Positions 8,295-17,175 of a DNA stretch of 64,000 bases are shown in pieces. A program made the translations under genes and the position numbers. The stretch comes from Clostridia bacterium (GTDB taxonomy: Bacteria; Bacillota; Clostridia; Oscillospirales; CAG-272): positions 36,982 to 100,981 of the forward strand of contig JAFSSP010000007.1 in NCBI GenBank assembly GCA_017450945.1, written 5' to 3'. Every line of letters begins with the position of its first letter. The first letter of the stretch is position 1. The notes under the pieces are model-generated. The model did not search any database. It was not told the origin of the DNA and worked only from the letters and a program-made list of their open reading frames with translations.

Positions 8295-8855
8295 ATGCTT
8301 GGCTTTGCATTCTGCGGATCATTTTGCACGCATCAAGCGGCGCTCTCCGAGATGAAGCGCCTGTTGGAAACAGGCTATGAGATCCAGCCGATCTTCAGTG
8401 AGGCTGTTTACACTACGGATACCCGCTTTGGAAAGGCGGAAGACTTTGTACGCGAGGTGGAAGACGCCTGTCGCCGAAAGGCCATCCACAGGATTGTGGA
8501 TGCAGAGCCGTTAGGTCCGAAGAACCCTATGGAAGCACTGATCATTTGCCCTTGTACCGGAAACACCCTGGCAAAGCTGGCAAACGGTGTGACCGATACT
8601 CCGGTTTGTATGGCGGCAAAAGCACATCTTCGATGCGACCGACCGCTTGTGATCGCGCTTGCTTCCAACGATGCGCTCTCGGCAAATCTCAAAAACATTG
8701 CCACTCTGCTGCAGCGAAAGAATCTGTATTTCGTTCCCATGCGGCAGGATGACCCGATCGGAAAACCGCATTCACTCGTTGCAAAGTTTTCGCTTCTCGA
8801 ACCTACGCTTTCGGGTGCAATGGAAGGAAAGCAATTACGAAACCTTTTTTTGTGA
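8295..8855 (+). CDS. dpaB: Dipicolinate synthase subunit B
   Basis: A 186-residue flavoprotein-fold subunit (SpoVFB). It has the family's start GFAFCGSFCTHQAALSEM and the CPCTGNTLAKLANGVTD region shared with flavoprotein decarboxylase-like proteins. It partners DpaA in dipicolinate synthesis. The gene is 35 bp after dpaA with AAAGGA ahead of the ATG. Its last 21 bp overlap, tail to tail, the flippase gene on the other strand. Confidence 0.93.
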   Translation: MLGFAFCGSFCTHQAALSEMKRLLETGYEIQPIFSEAVYTTDTRFGKAEDFVREVEDACRRKAIHRIVDAEPLGPKNPMEALIICPCTGNTLAKLANGVTDTPVCMAAKAHLRCDRPLVIALASNDALSANLKNIATLLQRKNLYFVPMRQDDPIGKPHSLVAKFSLLEPTLSGAMEGKQLRNLFL

Positions 8856-10436
8856 AGATTTCGGCTCCGTAAAGCGGCAGATGGGCTTTGCGGGGCCTTT
8901 TTTCTCTTTTTTGAAGAGCGAAACAAGCCACGCTCGATCATCCCGGTTGAATCCGCCGAAAAAGCGCAACAGCAGAAGATAGAAGAAAGAGCAAAGGACA
9001 AGATGCAAAACGACCTTCCATGCGCTCCCTCCTTTTGGTAAAATCAAAAACAGAATGCGGGAGAGGCAGGTCGCGCCCAGAATGCAAAAGAGAGGCTTGT
9101 AGATCCAGTCGAACACCCGTACCTTGGCGCGACTGATCGAAAGGAGTCGCCAGAGGCTCATTGTGGTATTGAAAAGTTCCGAGATGTAGATAGTGACAAG
9201 GTAGCCGACAATTCCAAACCGAGGAATCAGGAGCTTTACGAGAAGAACCGAGAGGAGCGCGTCGGCAATATTGACGTTCATCGAATAAACCTGTTGTCCC
9301 AGCCCTTTGAGCATGGCGTCGGTCGAGGTGTCAAGGTACATGATCGGAATGAGCGGCGCAAGAAAACGGATGTAGCGCGCGGCTTCGGTCCCGGGATAGA
9401 GAAGCGCCCCAAGCTCTTCGGAACAGAAGAGTAAGATTCCGGAAACGCCAATAGCAAACGCGGCTGACAAAGAAAAAACGCGGCCGAACATATATTCAAT
9501 GTGGCGTCTCTCGCCCTTGACCCGACTCTCGGAAAACTCCGGAATGAGAAGCCCCGCAAAGGAGGAGATGAGCGCGGCTGGATAGAGCGCAACAGGAAGC
9601 GCCATACTTTGGATCACCCCGTAGGAGGAGAGCGCCGCTGCGTGACTTGCGCCGCTCTGCCGGAGCCCTTCCGGAATGAGGATGTGTTCAATCGTCAGAA
9701 GACCGGATCGGATATAGGTGGAGAAGGCGACCGGCAGTGCAATGCCGAGCAGCTTTTTGCCTTCGCTGTCTGCGGGGTCTTTCTTTGAAAAATGCCGTTT
9801 GCGATCGACAAGATAGAGGAGAAACTCCAAAAGAAAGGAGGATGCTTCTGCCAAAAGCCCGCCCAAGATGATCGAAAGCAGGGCGCTTTTTGCGTCTTTT
9901 GCAAAGAAAAAGGCCAAAAGAGAAGCGGTAAAACCGATCTTGAGCGTCTGCTCCGCAACCTGCACGAGCGCATTTTTGTAAACCCTGCGAACGGCCGAGA
10001 AGTATCCCGAGAAGGCAGAGGAGAGCGAAATGAGCGGGAGCGTCAGTCCCATGAGACGAAGCGGTTCGAGCGTGCGCTCATCTTTCAACCAGTGCGCCGA
10101 GATCGTTGGAGCAAGCAGGATGAGAAGAAGCGCCGAAAGGATCCCGAAGCTGAGCGAATAGAACACGGCTTTTTCCATGACTCTGCGAACGCGCCCGGGC
10201 TCGTTTTTGCCGATCGCTTCCACCACAAGATGCGTCACGCCAAGATGCACGCCCGAGACTGCGAGCGTCAGTGCAAAGGAATAAACGCCGGAAATGAGAG
10301 AAAAAAGCCCCATGACCTCGGCGCCGGCACGGTTGGAAAGATAGACCTGAAAGCCGACTCCGACCGTCCGCATGAGCAGTGTGGATGCAGTCAGAAGCGC
10401 CGCATTCCAGATGATTCGTTTTGCCTCTTTTCGCAT
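8835..10436 (-). CDS. spoVB: SpoVB-like polysaccharide flippase
   Basis: A 533-residue MOP-superfamily transporter with about 14 spans, starting MRKEAKRIIWNAALLTAST and carrying NRAGAEVMGLFSLISGVY, typical of stage V sporulation protein B. SpoVB is a candidate lipid II flippase for the spore cortex. The C-terminal tail is short and basic. Facing the dpaAB operon end to end, it is in a sporulation context, which favours SpoVB over the paralogue at 873-2492. The two proteins differ widely in sequence, so this is not a recent duplication. Confidence 0.8.
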   Translation of the reverse strand: MRKEAKRIIWNAALLTASTLLMRTVGVGFQVYLSNRAGAEVMGLFSLISGVYSFALTLAVSGVHLGVTHLVVEAIGKNEPGRVRRVMEKAVFYSLSFGILSALLLILLAPTISAHWLKDERTLEPLRLMGLTLPLISLSSAFSGYFSAVRRVYKNALVQVAEQTLKIGFTASLLAFFFAKDAKSALLSIILGGLLAEASSFLLEFLLYLVDRKRHFSKKDPADSEGKKLLGIALPVAFSTYIRSGLLTIEHILIPEGLRQSGASHAAALSSYGVIQSMALPVALYPAALISSFAGLLIPEFSESRVKGERRHIEYMFGRVFSLSAAFAIGVSGILLFCSEELGALLYPGTEAARYIRFLAPLIPIMYLDTSTDAMLKGLGQQVYSMNVNIADALLSVLLVKLLIPRFGIVGYLVTIYISELFNTTMSLWRLLSISRAKVRVFDWIYKPLFCILGATCLSRILFLILPKGGSAWKVVLHLVLCSFFYLLLLRFFGGFNRDDRAWLVSLFKKEKKGPAKPICRFTEPKSSQKKVS

Positions 10437-10545
10437 GACGCACCCCCGGATTCGAATACTCCATTCTATGAAGGCGGCGATCAGAATATTTCAGAAAAAA
10501 ACGGACAGACTTTTTTGTAAGAGTTTTTGAAAGAGGGTGCATTTT

Positions 10546-10746
10546 ATGGCCGTTTTTGTTTGCCGCCTTTGCGGATACGAATATGACGAGGAGGACGGGG
10601 ATCCGTCCGGCGGTATCTCACCCGGAACCGAATTCTACGATCTGCCGCGCTACTGGGTCTGCCCGAATTGTGGGGCCGACCGGGAGGATTTTGAAGAGCT
10701 TACTTCCGAAGAGAAAACCGAGGAAGCCGATCCAAGCCTATTTTGA
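10546..10746 (+). CDS. Rubredoxin
   Basis: A 66-residue rubredoxin with the two iron-binding knuckles CRLCGYEY and CPNCGAD, and the usual GDPSGGISPGTEFYDLP between them. It is a one-electron carrier, in anaerobes often serving oxygen or peroxide reduction. ATG 10546 follows AGAGGG; GTG at 10537 lies inside that site. The tail after the second knuckle is acidic (EEKTEEADPS) and longer than in minimal rubredoxins. No oxidase partner is adjacent. Confidence 0.95.
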   Translation: MAVFVCRLCGYEYDEEDGDPSGGISPGTEFYDLPRYWVCPNCGADREDFEELTSEEKTEEADPSLF

Positions 10747-10755
10747 TCCGGAAGA

Positions 10756-10785
10756 TTGACAAAACAGGCTCTTTCGTGGTAAAAT
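10756..10785 (+). promoter_or_regulatory. Promoter for polA
   Basis: TTGACA (10756-10761), an 18-bp spacer and TAAAAT (10780-10785) lie about 40 nt before the polA start. Confidence 0.75.
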
Positions 10786-10822
10786 ACAGTCAGAAAAAAT
10801 GACTGTGTGCGGAGGCGTCAGC

Positions 10823-13333
10823 ATGAAAACTTTACTTGCCATCGACGGAAACAGCATCCTGAACCGGGCCTTTTACGGCGTGCGCCCGCTGACGACAAAG
10901 GACGGCTTTCCAACCAACGCCCTCTACGGCATGGTGAACATCATTGAAAAGCAAAGAGAGGCACTCTCGCCCGATTTTTGCGCGGTTGCTTTCGATCTCA
11001 AAGCCCCGACCTTCCGGCACAAGCTCTTTGACGCTTACAAGGCCGGGAGAAAGCCGATGCCGGATGATCTGCGGCTCCAGTTTCCGGTTGCAAAAGAATT
11101 GCTCACGGCACTTGGATATCATATTCTGGAACAGGAAGGCTATGAGGCCGACGACATTCTCGGCACGCTCGCAAAAGAGTGTGGCGACGGAAAGGTAAGG
11201 GCCTATCTTCTGACCGGCGACCGCGACGCGCTCCAGCTCATTGACGCAAACACGCACGTTCTCCTTGCCACCAATACCGATACGATCGACATGGACGAGG
11301 AGAAGTTTTTTGACCGCTACGGCGTTCCGTCAAATCATTTTGTCGATGTCAAAGCCCTTATGGGAGACTCATCCGACAACATTCCCGGCGTTCCGGGTGT
11401 GGGCGAGAAGACCGCGCTCAGCCTGATTGCAAAATTTGGTACGCTTGACAGCGTTTACGAACACCTGACCGAGGCCGGGAGCACGCCGTCGCTTCTCAAA
11501 AAGCTGGAGGAGGGCAAAGAGAGCGCCTATCTCTCAAGGACGCTTGCTACCATCTGCAAAACCGTTCCGCTCCCGGAGGATCTATCTGATCTTGCCTATT
11601 TTGGAATCGACCAAGCAAAGGCGAGAGAACTTTTCTTAAAACTTGAATTCTCCGGCTTTCTCAAACGCTTTTCGCTCGATCAAGCGGTCAAGGTCGAAAT
11701 CGAGATGCCCAAAGAGGTTTCCTGTGACAAAAAGGAACTTTCCACTCGACTTGCCGCTTGCAGTCTTCTTTCTCTTGACTGGCGTAAAAGCCCGGTAACG
11801 GTTTGTGACGGCAAAGAGCTGTTTTCGATTGATGTACCCCTTTCGGACTTGCTTCCGATCCTCAAAGAAAAAAAAGTCGTTCTTTACGATTGCAAGGGCT
11901 TTTTTGCAGTGACCGGGATCGAGTCAAAAGAATTTGATCTTTTCGATCTGCAACTTGCCGCCTATCTCGTCAATGCCTCAAAAGGCAATTACGCCTTTTC
12001 CACGCTGGTTTCCGATTATCTCGGAGAAGTGTACGACAGGGATGGAGAGAACGCATTTTACTCGATGCGACTCTACGAAAAGATCCTTGCAAAACTCGAG
12101 GAGAGCGGGCAGGCAAAGCTCCTTTGCGAGCTGGAGATCCCGCTTGCGCGCGTGCTCGCAAGCATGGAAAAGCGCGGCTTTTTCATCGACCGAAAGGGAA
12201 TTGCCGCTTATGGAGAACAACTGGATTCGGTAGCCGAAAGCCTCAAACAACAGATCTATTTCCATGCCGGAAAAGAGTTTAATATCGGCTCGCCCAAACA
12301 GCTTGGCGACGTGCTGTTTGAAACACTCGGACTCCCGCACGGAAAAAAGAGCAAGACCGGGTATTCCACAAACGCGGAAATCCTTGAAAAGCTCCGTCCC
12401 TATCACCCGATCGTCGAGGAAGTTCTTGATTACCGTCAGCTGACCAAACTGAAAAGCACCTACGTCGAGGGGCTTCTCAAGGTTGCCGACAGCGAGGGCA
12501 GAGTTCATTCCAACTTCAAGCAGACCGGTACGGCGACAGGCAGACTTTCGTCAAGCGATCCGAATCTGCAAAACATTCCGGTGCGCACCGAACTCGGCCG
12601 GGAACTCAGACGCTATTTTTTGCCGCAGGACCCCAATTACGTTTTGATCGACGCCGATTACTCGCAGATCGAGCTTCGTCTGCTTGCGCATATTTCGGGC
12701 GATGAGAATATGATCGCGGCCTTCCAGAGCGGCGAGGATATCCACACGTCGACCGCCGCAACCGTCTTCGGTGTGCCGAAAGAGGCGGTGACGAGCGAAA
12801 TGCGCAAACGTGCAAAGGCCGTGAATTTCGGCATCCTTTACGGTATCGGCGCCTTCTCGCTTTCGGACGATCTCCATGTTACCAGACAAAAGGCGCAGGA
12901 GTATATCGACCAGTATCTTGCCTCCTATCCCGGCATCGATCTCTACCTCAAGGAGACGATCAAAAGCGCCTACGAGGTCGGCTTTGTGACCACCATGTTC
13001 GGACGCCGCAGATACATTCCCGAGCTTGCCGGAACCAATAAAGTTTTGCAAAAGTTCGGCGAGCGGGTCGCCATGAACAGCCCGATCCAGGGAAGCGCGG
13101 CAGATCTCATCAAAATCGCTATGATCCGTGTCTACGAGCGCTTGCAAAAAAGCGGTCTTGACGCTCACCTGATTTTGCAGGTGCACGACGAACTCATCCT
13201 TGAAGCGCATAAAGACTGCGCAAACGAGGCCGCAAAGATCTTAAAAGAAGAAATGGAAGGCGCATATCCCGATTGCAAAGTGCCTCTGACCGTCGATCTC
13301 CATATCGGAAAAACCTGGTTTGAGGCGAAATAA
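10823..13333 (+). CDS. polA: DNA polymerase I
   Basis: An 836-residue family A polymerase. The N-terminal 5' nuclease domain begins LLAIDGNSILNRAFYG and includes GDSSDNIPGVPGVGEKTA. The middle 3'-5' exonuclease domain (about residues 300-450) lacks the acidic catalytic residues, so proofreading is probably absent, as in B. subtilis and Taq enzymes. The polymerase domain shows motif A DADYSQIELRL (Asp610) and motif C QVHDE (Asp789). It fills gaps in repair and removes Okazaki primers. ATG 10823 follows GGAGG; upstream in-frame codons lack a ribosome site. Confidence 0.97.
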   Translation: MKTLLAIDGNSILNRAFYGVRPLTTKDGFPTNALYGMVNIIEKQREALSPDFCAVAFDLKAPTFRHKLFDAYKAGRKPMPDDLRLQFPVAKELLTALGYHILEQEGYEADDILGTLAKECGDGKVRAYLLTGDRDALQLIDANTHVLLATNTDTIDMDEEKFFDRYGVPSNHFVDVKALMGDSSDNIPGVPGVGEKTALSLIAKFGTLDSVYEHLTEAGSTPSLLKKLEEGKESAYLSRTLATICKTVPLPEDLSDLAYFGIDQAKARELFLKLEFSGFLKRFSLDQAVKVEIEMPKEVSCDKKELSTRLAACSLLSLDWRKSPVTVCDGKELFSIDVPLSDLLPILKEKKVVLYDCKGFFAVTGIESKEFDLFDLQLAAYLVNASKGNYAFSTLVSDYLGEVYDRDGENAFYSMRLYEKILAKLEESGQAKLLCELEIPLARVLASMEKRGFFIDRKGIAAYGEQLDSVAESLKQQIYFHAGKEFNIGSPKQLGDVLFETLGLPHGKKSKTGYSTNAEILEKLRPYHPIVEEVLDYRQLTKLKSTYVEGLLKVADSEGRVHSNFKQTGTATGRLSSSDPNLQNIPVRTELGRELRRYFLPQDPNYVLIDADYSQIELRLLAHISGDENMIAAFQSGEDIHTSTAATVFGVPKEAVTSEMRKRAKAVNFGILYGIGAFSLSDDLHVTRQKAQEYIDQYLASYPGIDLYLKETIKSAYEVGFVTTMFGRRRYIPELAGTNKVLQKFGERVAMNSPIQGSAADLIKIAMIRVYERLQKSGLDAHLILQVHDELILEAHKDCANEAAKILKEEMEGAYPDCKVPLTVDLHIGKTWFEAK

Positions 13334-13348
13334 TGGGAAAGAAAAAAT

Positions 13349-13386
13349 GCGGGAAGACCTTTTTTTGCAAAAAAAGGTTTTCCCGC
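13349..13386 (+). terminator. Long palindrome downstream of polA
   Basis: A nearly perfect inverted repeat: GCGGGAA and TTCCCGC enclose ACCTTTTTTTGC and an A-rich complement. It may terminate polA, although the T run lies inside the stem. It resembles the T-rich/A-rich palindromes in the tRNA-linked arrays but has no tRNA copy. Confidence 0.5.
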
Positions 13387-13421
13387 ACCCTTTCTAAAAA
13401 ACGACAAAAGGGTATTATAAA

Positions 13422-13458
13422 GACCTCCGACAGCAGTTTGCCGGAGGTCGTTTTCTTT
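13422..13458. terminator. Terminator between polA and radA
   Basis: The stem GACCTCCG / CGGAGGTC (13422-13429, 13442-13449) is followed by a T-rich stretch on the plus strand and a weaker one on the minus strand; it separates convergent polA and radA. Confidence 0.75.
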
Positions 13459-14854
13459 ATTCTTCCACTTTTGGTTGTGCTTTCAAGAGCGGCAAAATTT
13501 CAAATACGCTATGCACCGGAACAAGGGTGATCCCTTTGCAGGCAAACGGGTGCTTTTCAAGATTCTTTGCCGGGACGACGGCCTTTGTAAATCCAAGGCG
13601 AGCCGCTTCTTTGACTCTTTGCTCGAGGTTTGCCACCGATCTGCATTCCCCGGCAAGTCCAAGCTCGCCGACGGCAAACAGGTCGTCCGGAACGATGCGA
13701 TCCGAAAGGGAAGAGATCATCGCCAGTGCAAGGGCCAGATCGGTTGCCGGTTCGTCGAGTCTCAGTCCCCCCACCACGTTGATATAGACGTCGTTTTGAT
13801 AAAATTTCAGTCCGAGCCGCTTTTCAAGAACGGCAAGGATCAGGCAGGTGCGGTTGTAGTCGGCGCCGTTGACGGTTCTTCTTGGCGCGGGGAAGGTGGT
13901 TGGCGTGACGAGTGCCTGAATCTCGGCCAGAATCGGTCTTGTCCCTTCGAGCGTGCAGACCGCGCAGTTGCCCGAAGTGTTCTTTGGACGTCCTGCAAGC
14001 AGAAGCTCAGAGGGGTTTTCGACCTCTGTGATCCCTTCGTCGCCCATCTCAAAAACGCCGATCTCATTGGTGGAACCGTAACGGTTCTTGATGGCGCGGA
14101 TGATGCGGTAGGACTGCTGGCGTTCGCCCTCAAAGGAGAGCACGGCGTCCACCATGTGTTCAAGCACCTTGGGGCCTGCGATGCTACCTTCCTTGTTGAC
14201 GTGTCCGACGAGAATGACCGAGGAGCCGTCGTTCTTTGCTTTATTGATGAAAGAGAGCGCACATTCCTTGACCTGCGTTACGCTTCCAGGTGCCGAGGCG
14301 ACCGACTGGGCATAGATGGTCTGGATCGAGTCAACAATGGTCACGTCGGGCTTTGCCTTTTCCATCTCCGAGAGGATGGTCTCCAGATTGGTTTCGGTCA
14401 GGATCAAGAGATTTTTGCCTTTTGTGCCGAGTCTTGACGCGCGCAGTTTAAGTTGTCCGCCCGATTCCTCGCCCGAGACGTAAAGCACGCGCTTGGTTTT
14501 TCCCAGCGTGTCGCTGACCTGCATGAGCAGAGTAGATTTGCCGATGCCGGGCTCTCCTGCAAGGAGTACGACAGAACCGGTCACCAGCCCCCCGCCGAGC
14601 ACGCGGTCAAGTTCGGAAAGACCGGTTGTTTCGCGCATATACTGCGGAATTTCGAGTTCGGAGAAGGGGACGGCTTTGTGCGAACCGGATCCGACAAGAC
14701 TTGTCCGTTTCGGTGTGGCGGCAGGAGCGGCAGGCGCTTCCTCCACGTCCTCAACAAAGGAGTTCCATGCGTCGCAGTTCGGACATTTGCCCATCCATTT
14801 GGAGGTTTTATATTGGCATTCTGAGCAAACATAGATGGTTTTAAGACCTTTCAT
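13457..14854 (-). CDS. radA: DNA repair protein RadA/Sms
   Basis: A 465-residue RadA of normal length. It has the C4 zinc finger (Cys10, 13, 24, 27), a RecA-like ATPase with Walker A GEPGIGKS (100-107), the RadA-specific KNRYGS motif, and a C-terminal Lon-protease-like domain starting near ALVTPTTFPAPRR. RadA promotes branch migration in recombination, repair and transformation. The last points to DNA uptake, and comEC is 6 kb away. It lies upstream of a cwlD-like gene on the opposite side of a short gap but reads in the same direction. Confidence 0.96.
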   Translation of the reverse strand: MKGLKTIYVCSECQYKTSKWMGKCPNCDAWNSFVEDVEEAPAAPAATPKRTSLVGSGSHKAVPFSELEIPQYMRETTGLSELDRVLGGGLVTGSVVLLAGEPGIGKSTLLMQVSDTLGKTKRVLYVSGEESGGQLKLRASRLGTKGKNLLILTETNLETILSEMEKAKPDVTIVDSIQTIYAQSVASAPGSVTQVKECALSFINKAKNDGSSVILVGHVNKEGSIAGPKVLEHMVDAVLSFEGERQQSYRIIRAIKNRYGSTNEIGVFEMGDEGITEVENPSELLLAGRPKNTSGNCAVCTLEGTRPILAEIQALVTPTTFPAPRRTVNGADYNRTCLILAVLEKRLGLKFYQNDVYINVVGGLRLDEPATDLALALAMISSLSDRIVPDDLFAVGELGLAGECRSVANLEQRVKEAARLGFTKAVVPAKNLEKHPFACKGITLVPVHSVFEILPLLKAQPKVEE

Positions 14855-14921
14855 GGGGACAAAATCCCTCCTCGATACTTGATAGGTTCATTATACAGGA
14901 AAAAGACCAAAAAATCAAGGG

Positions 14922-15623
14922 TCATTCGAGGCTTTTGAGAATGCCGAGTGAAATTTCTTTTGCCAGCACCTTTTGATAGGCCGGATCCTGTAATTGTTCT
15001 GCTTCTTTTGGGTTTGAGAGAAATCCGCATTCAACAAGGACGGCCGGGCAATTGAGATGCTGCAGGACAAAAATAGCGTCGGTCGCTTTTTTGACCGCGC
15101 GTTCATTTTCAGGCTGAAGCGTTTCTTTGACCTGATTTTGTATGGATTCTGCAAGGATTTTTGATTGTCCGTTATTTCCGGAGTACCAAACTTGCAGACC
15201 GTGATATTGGCTTTGTGGAAAGGAATTCATGTGGATACTGACAAAGATCGGGTTCTCGCAGGACTTGCAAATCTCTACGCGCCTTTCCAGATCCTGTCGC
15301 TTTTTGCTTCCGGCATAGTTTGATGTTTTATCGTAGAGCATGCTGTCGTCCGCCCGGGTCAAAATCACCGGAACGCCGTTTTCCTTGAGGTAATCGCGGA
15401 TCAAAAAGACGATGGCAAGATTGAGATCCTTTTCGCATCTGCCGCGTGCGTCGGTGGCTCCGCCGTCTTCTCCTCCGTGGCCCGCGTCGAGAACGACGGT
15501 CGGGTAGAAGACGCCGACCGATCGCGTTTCTTGATTGCAACGGAACAGAATGCCGCATAAAAGCGTCATACAAAGCAGAAAAACCAAAAGGGCAGGCAGG
15601 CGAAGCCATTTTTCAACCTTCAT
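14922..15623 (-). CDS. cwlD: N-acetylmuramoyl-L-alanine amidase, CwlD-type
   Basis: A 233-residue amidase_3 enzyme. An N-terminal membrane anchor (residues 9-28) is followed directly by the zinc site VVLDAGHGGEDGGA (His49), Glu64, the SIHMNSF motif and VECGFLSNP. CwlD removes stem peptides from spore peptidoglycan so that muramic-lactam can form, which marks the cortex for germination lysis. The size, with a single catalytic domain and no wall-binding repeats, fits CwlD. The ATG follows AAGGAGAG. Vegetative amidases of the same fold remain possible. Confidence 0.85.
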   Translation of the reverse strand: MKVEKWLRLPALLVFLLCMTLLCGILFRCNQETRSVGVFYPTVVLDAGHGGEDGGATDARGRCEKDLNLAIVFLIRDYLKENGVPVILTRADDSMLYDKTSNYAGSKKRQDLERRVEICKSCENPIFVSIHMNSFPQSQYHGLQVWYSGNNGQSKILAESIQNQVKETLQPENERAVKKATDAIFVLQHLNCPAVLVECGFLSNPKEAEQLQDPAYQKVLAKEISLGILKSLE

Positions 15624-15726
15624 GCGAGCTCTCCTTTGAAAAAACCATTGTTACAGTCTATCAAGCAAGCCCTGTAAATATGCAAAAAAACTTGCAAGAA
15701 AAAGTGAATAATATTCATTTTTTGCC

Positions 15727-15755
15727 TTGACTTTTCGGGAATATATTTGTATAAT
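15727..15755 (+). promoter_or_regulatory. Promoter for the nusB-xseA-ispA run
   Basis: TTGACT (15727-15732), a 17-bp spacer and TATAAT (15750-15755) sit 35 nt before nusB and head the long plus-strand gene run. Confidence 0.85.
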
Positions 15756-15789
15756 ATATTTTAGCTATCTGTAAAAGAAAGGAAAAGCC

Positions 15790-16209
15790 ATGGCAAAACT
15801 GACACGCAAAGAGGCAAGGGAAGAAGCCTTTCGTCTGCTGTTTGAAACCGAATTTCAAGAAGAGCCGGATCCTGTAGTGATCTATGGATTGGCTGTGAAT
15901 ACAAGAGAGTTTTCCGACGATGCCTATGTAAAAGACGTTTATTTTGGCGTACGCGAACACTTGGAAGAAATCGATGAGATCTTTTCCCGACACGCAAAGG
16001 GCTGGAAACCGAGCCGTATCTCTCCTGTCTCGCGCTCTGCGGTAAGGCTTTCGATCTATGAAATGCTTTACAGAGAGGATGTTCCGTCGGTTGTTTCGAT
16101 CAACGAGGCCATCGAGCTTGTCAAAAAGTTTGACGATCCTTCGGCACGTGCATTTGTCAATGGGGTTCTCAACGGTGCAAAGGACGAGATCGCCGCAAAG
16201 AATTCATGA
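15790..16209 (+). CDS. nusB: Transcription antitermination factor NusB
   Basis: A 139-residue all-helical NusB with the family start KLTRKEAREEAFRLLFE and the conserved SAVRLSIYEMLYRED and INEAIELVKKF segments. NusB with NusE (S10) binds boxA and supports rRNA transcription. It heads the gene run here, as in many Clostridia where nusB precedes xseA. It shares an ATGA overlap with the next gene. Confidence 0.95.
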   Translation: MAKLTRKEAREEAFRLLFETEFQEEPDPVVIYGLAVNTREFSDDAYVKDVYFGVREHLEEIDEIFSRHAKGWKPSRISPVSRSAVRLSIYEMLYREDVPSVVSINEAIELVKKFDDPSARAFVNGVLNGAKDEIAAKNS

Positions 16210-17153
16210 AGAATTGCTATATCGGCTTTGATACCAGCAATTACACCACTTCGATTGCCGTCTGTGAAGACGACGGCAAGGTGATTGCCAATCTCAAAAG
16301 CCTTTTGCCGGTCGCGGACGGCGAGCGGGGGCTGAGACAGAGCGACGCGCTCTTTGCCCATGTGAAAAATCTGCCCGGAATGATCCGGGAATTGGAGCCG
16401 CTCTTCCAAAATTATCGAGTGGTCGGCGTCGGTTGCTCAACCCGCCCGAGAGACGCGGCCGACTCTTATATGCCTTGTTTTTTAGCCGGTAAAAATGCAG
16501 CCTACGCTTTTGCCGCAGGTGCAGGCGTGCCGGTGAAAGAATTCTCCCACCAGTCGGGACACTTGATGGCGGCGCTGTACTCTTCCGGGCAATCCGAGCT
16601 TTTATTCAAAGCGCCTTTTGCGGCCTTTCACGTCTCGGGAGGCACGACCGAAGTGCTTTATGTTGAGCCAAAAGAAGACGGCTTTACGGTCAAGATCGTC
16701 GGCGGGACTGCCGATCTCAACGCAGGGCAGGCGATCGACCGCGTGGGGGTACTTATGGGGTTCTCTTTTCCGGCAGGACGTCGGATGGAGGAGCTTTCCA
16801 AAACTGAAACAGATCCTTTGCCGCCGATCCGTGTGTCTGTCAAGGACGGCGTTTGCAATCTTTCGGGACTGGAAAACAAGGCGGCGGAGCTTTGGGAAAA
16901 AACCAAAGATCCGGCATATGTCAGCCGGTTTGTTTTTGCCTTTGTAGGAAAAACGCTTGCAAAGCTGACCGAATACGTCGATTCGCTCGATCCCGGCATC
17001 CCGATCCTTTACGCAGGCGGCGTGATGAGCAATCAGTTTTTGCAAGAGACACTTGGCAAGCGAAAGAATACCTATTTTGCAACACCCGAGTTTTCCTCGG
17101 ACAACGCGGCGGGGATCGCGCTTTTGACCCGCAAGAGTTTATTGAACCGGTAA
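16206..17153 (+). CDS. TsaD/Kae1-like (peptidase M22-type) paralogue
   Basis: A 315-residue ASKHA-fold protein related to TsaD. It starts [15 protein letters not shown], where true TsaD has an ETSCDET-type loop. The metal-site pair survives as SHQSGH, and a late Asp is in SSDNAAGIA. Domain core features ([20 protein letters not shown]) are clear. TsaD makes the t6A base in tRNA with TsaB/E; this shorter, divergent form in the nusB-xseA interval is a Clostridia paralogue whose substrate I do not know. No TsaB or TsaE gene is present here. It overlaps nusB by 4 bp. Confidence 0.75.
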   Translation: MKNCYIGFDTSNYTTSIAVCEDDGKVIANLKSLLPVADGERGLRQSDALFAHVKNLPGMIRELEPLFQNYRVVGVGCSTRPRDAADSYMPCFLAGKNAAYAFAAGAGVPVKEFSHQSGHLMAALYSSGQSELLFKAPFAAFHVSGGTTEVLYVEPKEDGFTVKIVGGTADLNAGQAIDRVGVLMGFSFPAGRRMEELSKTETDPLPPIRVSVKDGVCNLSGLENKAAELWEKTKDPAYVSRFVFAFVGKTLAKLTEYVDSLDPGIPILYAGGVMSNQFLQETLGKRKNTYFATPEFSSDNAAGIALLTRKSLLNR

Positions 17154-17175
17154 AACCTGGAAGGGGGTATTTACA

